Assembly: GCA_020637395.1 (NCBI GenBank)
Contig: JACJWA010000001.1
Coordinates: 124,001-188,000, forward strand
DNA length: 64,000 nucleotides
Direction of reading: 5' to 3'
From: Calditrichota bacterium
GTDB taxonomy: Bacteria > Electryoneota > RPQS01
Every line of letters begins with the position of its first letter. Position 1 is the first letter of the stretch. Below the pieces are notes generated by a model. That model did not search any database. It had not been told where the DNA came from and was given only the letters and a program-made list of their open reading frames with translations. This document shows, in pieces, positions 59,601 through 64,000 of this stretch. Both the position numbers and the translations under genes were made by a program.

Positions 59601-61103
59601 TTACTTCAGATACAGCAGCTTCGTGCTCTGCATGTTCGCGCCGGACTGAGCGCGCAGGAAATAGAGACCTGCGGCGCCTTCGGGCTGCCACTGGAAGCGG
59701 ACATTGCCCGGCGTAAGGTTCGTCAGCGTACGGCCATACACTTCGCGGCCCAGGACGTCCGTAATCGTCACTTGGATCTCTCTCGCGCTGCCCACCGCAA
59801 GCTCGATGTTCGTCACGCCGTTGAACGGATTCGGATAGCTCGACAGGAGCTTAAAGTTCTCGGCAAGCAGATCAGGCGAGTCCCCGGCTGCCGATCCTGC
59901 GATGACATCCGCGGGATAGCGCAACGTGAGCTGATAGCCGTCCGAGTAGGGAGACGAATTGTCAAACTGTGTGATGATGCCGCGCGCCGTGAACGTGGTG
60001 GACGGCTGCGGAGCCGTTCCTGCCTGGCTGTCGCCGTCAATGCGAACCGTCATGGTGCCGTTGCCGTCGGTTACGGTGATGTTCGCGTTCTGTCCCGCAC
60101 CTGTGGGCCACGGATCGCCGCCGACAATCGTCAGGTTCCGCACTTCCGCGAGCATGCCTTCAAACGCTTCGAACGCCGAGGTCGTCGTCAGCACGAGCGG
60201 CGTAACTTCTCCGCCTTCTTCCAAAATCTCCACGTGAAACGAGCAGTTGCCCGCGCCGGAAGAGACAATCTCCGTCAAACCGTTGAATTGGCCAACCCAA
60301 CCCGAAACTTCCACGCAATCGCCTTCCATGATCCCAGTCGGAACCGTACCGCGGAACACGTTGCAGCCCGCGTTGTCATCTTGGAAATAGAAGCTCGACT
60401 CGGTCAGGCTGTCCAGCGTGTAGTTGTCCACGTTCACAATTCCGCGCACAACCACAAACGTGCCGATCAGAGCGGGCACGCCGTCGCTGTCGTTCTCGCG
60501 AATCTCTTCCAAAGTCGCATCCACAGGCTCGCACGGCACACCATCGTTTGCCTCACCCGGAGTCAAAATATCCGACTGCGACCAATCGGCGCCGTTGTTG
60601 TCCGTGTCCGTGTGATCAGGAATTCGCGACAAGGCATAATTGATTCCTTGTGATGGGAACGGATCCGGAGCATTCGAGCCGCCTTCACCGTTGCAAATGT
60701 GACCCGATGCGCAATTGCCGTAGCACACATGATCAATCAGCGTGCCGCCGCTGTTGCGCAACTCCAGTCCGTCGCAGTCTTCGCCGGTCGAAGACCCCGC
60801 GTTCTGCAGATCGTGCGGAAGAATCTGATCCACATTCTGCACCGCAGCGCCGCCTACGACAAAGTAGCCATCCGACGGAATGCTGCCGGACAGCGTGTAG
60901 GTCGCATAGGCCGTGCCGCCGTTGCCATTGATGCCGACGAGAGTCCAACCCGTCAGATCGGTGCCCGCCGGACCGTAAATTTCGGTGTACATGATCGAAG
61001 TGTCGTCGGTTCCCTGCGTGTCATACAGGAACTCATTCAGCATGACCTGCCCGAACGCCGTCGTGGCCATCAGGCATAGAAGAACAAACAGTCGCAAACG
61101 CAT
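59601..61103 (-). CDS. T9SS type A cargo protein with lamin-tail and OB-like domains
   Basis: A 500-residue secreted protein. ATG at 61103 follows GGAG by eight bases and gives a signal peptide MRLRLFVLLCLMATTAFGQ. A lamin-tail-like domain (about residues 20-170: VMLNEFLYDTQG, EIYGPAGTDLTGWTLVGING) is followed by two OB-fold-like strand groups (about 195-410: GTFVVVRGIVNVDN, GDCVEVSGWVGQFNGLTEI). This combination is common beside secreted nucleases and phosphatases. The sorting domain runs from LLSSYPNPFNGVTNIEL to KLLYLK. It follows the UshA-like nucleotidase gene on the same strand, so a joint role in extracellular nucleotide or DNA use is plausible. Confidence 0.85.
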   Translation of the reverse strand: MRLRLFVLLCLMATTAFGQVMLNEFLYDTQGTDDTSIMYTEIYGPAGTDLTGWTLVGINGNGGTAYATYTLSGSIPSDGYFVVGGAAVQNVDQILPHDLQNAGSSTGEDCDGLELRNSGGTLIDHVCYGNCASGHICNGEGGSNAPDPFPSQGINYALSRIPDHTDTDNNGADWSQSDILTPGEANDGVPCEPVDATLEEIRENDSDGVPALIGTFVVVRGIVNVDNYTLDSLTESSFYFQDDNAGCNVFRGTVPTGIMEGDCVEVSGWVGQFNGLTEIVSSGAGNCSFHVEILEEGGEVTPLVLTTTSAFEAFEGMLAEVRNLTIVGGDPWPTGAGQNANITVTDGNGTMTVRIDGDSQAGTAPQPSTTFTARGIITQFDNSSPYSDGYQLTLRYPADVIAGSAAGDSPDLLAENFKLLSSYPNPFNGVTNIELAVGSAREIQVTITDVLGREVYGRTLTNLTPGNVRFQWQPEGAAGLYFLRAQSGANMQSTKLLYLK

Positions 61104-61142
61104 TGTCCAGACTCCCGGCATTTATTATTGTTGAAAGATGAT

Positions 61143-62756
61143 TTAACTGCGATCCACAAACTGCCAGCGCCCGTCCAATTTGGGGCTCAGCGGCGAGTGG
61201 GACTTAATGAATTCAATGATGGCTTCGCGCATGTAGATGCCGGTTTCCACCGCGGCCTGACTGCGCAGAGCGGCAAGCTTCTCCATGCCGGAATTGCCTT
61301 CCAGCAGATAGTCCGTCGTCACAAGCTTGTAGTTCGCTTCCGGATCGTACGGCTTGCCGCCGATCTCAAGCGACACCACGCGGTCACCGCGTTCGCGTGA
61401 CCGATCAATCTTCACGCGCATTCCCGCGACATAGAGTCCGCTGCCGCCGTAGGCGACTTTCTCTTCAAGCAAATCCCTAATGAATGCGCCGGTGACGTTC
61501 ACCGCGCCAAGCGTGTTGTCGAACGGAAGCACGTTAAACACATCTTGCGGCGTGATGTTGCCGCCGGGCAAGTCCGTGCGCACGCCGCCCTTGTTGGTCA
61601 ACGCAATGTCGCCCTTGAGCCGCCAGAGCATCGCATCGCACACCAGATTTCCCATGGCCGACTCGCCTTCTCCGATACGCGTGATCGGCTGTTCTGCTTC
61701 GCCGATTTTGTCATTGAAGCCGACTTCAACACGCGCGACCACCGTGTCAATGCACTCGGCGATTTCGCGATCGCGCGGAAACTGATCCGAGAAGAGCGTG
61801 ATCAACGTGCTCTCATCGGCGAAATTCTTCCAGCGAATCAACTGCCCGCTCTCCGCGTCAAACTCAAACTCCACGCACATCAAGTTCGTGCCGCGACCAT
61901 AGCCCTGAAAACACGGCGTGTGCGTCACCGGATCCACCCATGGTTCCGTGTAGCCCACGTGAATATCTCCGGCAAACAGCACATCAATTCCCGGAACGCG
62001 GCGCGCCAGCTCGAAGGCGTTGCGTGTGTAATCCGTTTTCCAGCCTTCCGCGGCTTTCTTCTCGAGATCATCCCATGCGTCCCAGCGGTCATACGGCAAC
62101 CCAAGATGACACGCGGCGACGATGATATTGCAGCCCATGCTTTGCAGCGTGTCGCGATATGCCGCAAGCGTCGTGACTTCCGGAGCAAAATAGAGATTCT
62201 TGACATTGTCTTCGAAACTCGCACGCTCCGTGCCGCTGGTCGTGATGCCGATCACTCCGACTTTTACGCCGCCGAACTCCCTGATGATGTACGGCTGAAC
62301 GAAATGCGTGGTGTCGCTATTCGCAGTGTCGTAGATGTTGGACGAAATCACCGGGAAGGTCGCCTGCTGAATCAAATTCTCCGTGATCCCGCGGCCCAGA
62401 TCAAACTCGTGATTCCCCGGTACCCACGCGTCGTACTTCACTTCGTTCATGTAACGAACGACCGCCGTGCCTTCACTCTTTGTGCCAACCAGAGTGCCCT
62501 GAAAAATATCGCCCGTGTCAATCAGCAGAAAGCCCTTGCCCTGCTGTGCCGCATAGGCGCGCATGCGCGTCACCAATGTCGCGAGCGACGCTCCTCCGCC
62601 CAGCGCCGGCGGAAACTCGGGATTCATGAAGGTCGCGTCCGACGAATCCACGCCGCCGTGCACGTCATTCGTGTTGCAAATCACAACCGAAAAAGTCTCT
62701 GTGGCGAAAACATTCGCGGAGAGAATGAGAAGGAGGAGAAGTGTAAGTCTAAGCAT
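61143..62756 (-). CDS. UshA-like 5'-nucleotidase / metallophosphatase, exported
   Basis: A 537-residue protein with a signal peptide (residues 1-18). The N-terminal metallophosphoesterase domain (about 22-310) has NTNDVHGG (D-x-H), DTGDIFQG (GD), PGNHEFD (GNHE) and AACHLG (H). The last metal motif is AGDIHVGY, where GH-x-H is usual; the second His is kept. The C-terminal 5'-nucleotidase domain (about 350-520) has GNLVCDAML, NKGGVRTDLPGGNI, VFNVLPFDNTL and TTDYLLEGNSGM. It probably releases phosphate from nucleotides in the periplasm. It overlaps the end of the upstream glycosyltransferase gene by eight bases. Confidence 0.9.
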   Translation of the reverse strand: MLRLTLLLLLILSANVFATETFSVVICNTNDVHGGVDSSDATFMNPEFPPALGGGASLATLVTRMRAYAAQQGKGFLLIDTGDIFQGTLVGTKSEGTAVVRYMNEVKYDAWVPGNHEFDLGRGITENLIQQATFPVISSNIYDTANSDTTHFVQPYIIREFGGVKVGVIGITTSGTERASFEDNVKNLYFAPEVTTLAAYRDTLQSMGCNIIVAACHLGLPYDRWDAWDDLEKKAAEGWKTDYTRNAFELARRVPGIDVLFAGDIHVGYTEPWVDPVTHTPCFQGYGRGTNLMCVEFEFDAESGQLIRWKNFADESTLITLFSDQFPRDREIAECIDTVVARVEVGFNDKIGEAEQPITRIGEGESAMGNLVCDAMLWRLKGDIALTNKGGVRTDLPGGNITPQDVFNVLPFDNTLGAVNVTGAFIRDLLEEKVAYGGSGLYVAGMRVKIDRSRERGDRVVSLEIGGKPYDPEANYKLVTTDYLLEGNSGMEKLAALRSQAAVETGIYMREAIIEFIKSHSPLSPKLDGRWQFVDRS

Positions 62757-63549
62757 TGCCGAAAAGTGATTTGAAGTTCCTTTTTAGCCTTCGCACGAGC
62801 CGGTGCAACTTTGTGCGGCCACCAACAAAGTCCGGAGCATGGTCGCCCCATATTGCCGCGCCAAACTCGGCGTAGGCGCGATCTCCGTAGTCAAGATCAA
62901 ATCTCGATCTTGCGCGGGTTGCTTGTTCATCGTGCAAACGATACTCAAGCAGATTGTCCGGCAGATTCGTGAATCCGAGTCCTTTGACAAGAGCCTTCAA
63001 CCACAGCGCGAGATCCTCGGCGTTTACATAGCTCTCGTCGTAACCGCCGATCTGCCTGATCTTCTCGGTTCTGAACATCACAGTAGGATTGATGATTGGA
63101 TTGTGAATCCTGAACCGATCTCGAATCTCGCTGTGAGTTTGCGGCCAGCTTTTCTCGAAACCAACGTGTTTTCCGGACGGATCAATGTACTCAAAGAAGG
63201 AGCCCAGAATATCGCAGTCGGGATGTGATTCCAGGTAGGAAAGCTGCACCTCGATACGATTGATCTTCATGCGGTCGTCAGCATCCATCCGCGCGAAATA
63301 CGGCGTGTCGGTCCGCTCCAGCAACAAGTTTGCGGTTCGAGTGATGCCCAAGTTGACCGGATTGACTGAGTACTCCAGTCGAGAATCCCGCACTGCTCCA
63401 AGAATCGCCTCACACGCAGCGTTCGGGCCATCCACAATTGCGAGCAGCTTGAAGTCAGTGTACGATTGACTCAAGATGGATTTCAAACACTCCGCCAAGT
63501 ACGCTTCCGCGTTGTAAATCGGAAGCCCGACGGTCACCAACGGGGCCAA
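62749..63549 (-). CDS. Family 2 glycosyltransferase
   Basis: A 266-residue GT-A-fold protein. Family motifs are VTVGLPIYNAEAYLAECLKSILSQSY, IVDGPN, and DxD-type FARMDADDRM, then the acceptor-side segment GGYDESYVNAEDLALWLKAL. The acceptor is unknown. The start is TTG at 63549, four bases after the upstream stop; a GGAG lies further upstream. It shares an operon with the outer-membrane protein gene before it and the nucleotidase gene after it. Confidence 0.88.
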   Translation of the reverse strand: MAPLVTVGLPIYNAEAYLAECLKSILSQSYTDFKLLAIVDGPNAACEAILGAVRDSRLEYSVNPVNLGITRTANLLLERTDTPYFARMDADDRMKINRIEVQLSYLESHPDCDILGSFFEYIDPSGKHVGFEKSWPQTHSEIRDRFRIHNPIINPTVMFRTEKIRQIGGYDESYVNAEDLALWLKALVKGLGFTNLPDNLLEYRLHDEQATRARSRFDLDYGDRAYAEFGAAIWGDHAPDFVGGRTKLHRLVRRLKRNFKSLFGNA

Positions 63550-63553
63550 GTGA

Positions 63554-64000
63554 CTAAAGACTCCAGCTCAGCTCGATCATGCCGCGAAACAAAGCCGTCT
63601 CGACGCGGTCGCGATCGCTGCGGTCCGTTTCGCCGTACAACGACTGCGGAAAGAGATCATCAGATGCGTAGTTCAGTTCGCCAAACTCCAATCCGAAATC
63701 CGCGCGCATGTTGCGTAGAATGAAACCAACTCCCGCGGTGAACAACGTCGTGGCGCGATCCTTGTCGGAAGGAGAGGTTGCGTACACAATTCCAAAGCGC
63801 GCCGGAGTGCCGGGCACAATCTGCTGCTCCGCACCGGCGCGCAGCTCGATCACGTCGTCCAATCCATCCGCCACTTCGCTATAGGTGTGCACTTCAGCTT
63901 CACCATAGATCATCGGACGGAACTCATTCCGCGGACGATACTGCACACCCGCGGCAATGTGTGACGGATACTGCACCGTGGACGTTCCCGAATAGCGCGA
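63554..64000 (-). CDS. Outer-membrane beta-barrel protein, C-terminal part (partial)
   Basis: The minus-strand frame is open to the window edge; the last 148 residues are present. Strands such as PSHIAAGVQYRPRNEFRPMIYGEAEVHTYS, PARFGIVYATSP, LFTAGVGFILRNMRADFGLEFGELNYASDDLF and a final aromatic-containing strand FRGMIELSWSL show a beta-barrel end. The pattern recalls FadL/OmpP1- and PorV-like proteins, the latter a T9SS component, but the visible part is too short to decide. The start lies beyond 64000. Confidence 0.7.
   Translation of the reverse strand, partial: SRYSGTSTVQYPSHIAAGVQYRPRNEFRPMIYGEAEVHTYSEVADGLDDVIELRAGAEQQIVPGTPARFGIVYATSPSDKDRATTLFTAGVGFILRNMRADFGLEFGELNYASDDLFPQSLYGETDRSDRDRVETALFRGMIELSWSL

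Overview
The window reads as a moderately GC-rich chromosome segment from a Gram-negative, probably uncultivated bacterium of the FCB (Fibrobacteres-Chlorobi-Bacteroidetes) superphylum. The basis is four adjacent genes plus a fifth at 59.6-61.1 kb for secreted proteins that end in the type IX secretion (T9SS) type A sorting domain (YPNPFNP...K-L-L-x-L-K), a PorX-type T9SS regulator, DUF3078 and outer-membrane barrel proteins, and promoters of the TTGAC(T)-N17/18-TATA(T/C)T(T) type. The exact phylum (for example KSB1, Electryoneota, Zixibacteria, Calditrichota) cannot be decided from the sequence. I saw no rRNA, tRNA, CRISPR array, insertion sequence or prophage.

Layout. 0-6.5 kb: end of a DUF547 gene, an ArsS-like radical SAM protein and a DUF2064 transferase, two tandem paralogous envelope proteins, a lipoprotein and a nitrilase-family amidohydrolase, closed by a terminator. 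6.8-11.1 kb: CheW and two chemoreceptors, one with a CxxCH (haem-type) sensor domain. 11.2-13.7 kb: a membrane PDZ/GAF/SpoIIE phosphatase on the minus strand. 14-21.2 kb: four T9SS cargo genes, one with a thioester-adhesin-like head. 21.4-26.2 kb: lipoproteins, DUF3078, MscL, and two paralogous TPR-thioredoxin-like proteins on the minus strand. One paralogue has an in-frame UGA at the first position of its UxxC motif and is probably a selenoprotein. 26.4-28.1 kb: two related lipoproteins, each behind a sigma-54-type -24/-12 element. 28.2-33.4 kb: a Ser/Thr kinase-TPR protein and a GAF/PAS histidine kinase. 33.5-35.9 kb: a subtilase that has lost its catalytic residues. 36-41 kb: minus-strand metallophosphoesterase, PorX, DUF2975, a broken CPBP protease gene and a DUF2520 protein.

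41-50.7 kb: a dTDP-rhamnose type nucleotide-sugar cluster (RmlA, RmlD, RmlC, RmlB homologues) with a GT-C-like membrane protein and a methyltransferase. Two AT-richer genes interrupt it: one unknown, one an MrcB-like/HNH nuclease. 50.8-54.2 kb: a histidine kinase/receiver pair and a histone H1-like zinc-ribbon protein. 54.2-56.1 kb: NrfH and NrfA (nitrite to ammonium). 56.3-59.5 kb: ribosomal protein S21, CvpA and MutS2. 59.6-64 kb, minus strand: a T9SS lamin-tail protein, a UshA-like nucleotidase, a family 2 glycosyltransferase and the end of an outer-membrane protein gene.

The genes fit a motile, surface-active cell with facultative anaerobic respiration: PorX and the T9SS cargo build the surface, the rml cluster supplies surface polysaccharide precursors, the chemoreceptors and kinases sense the environment, and NrfAH uses nitrite. 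The main items for follow-up are the predicted selenoprotein with its hairpin and Ser-substituted twin, the thioester-like T9SS adhesin, the catalytically dead subtilase, and a family of degenerate 7-bp tandem repeats at six gene boundaries.
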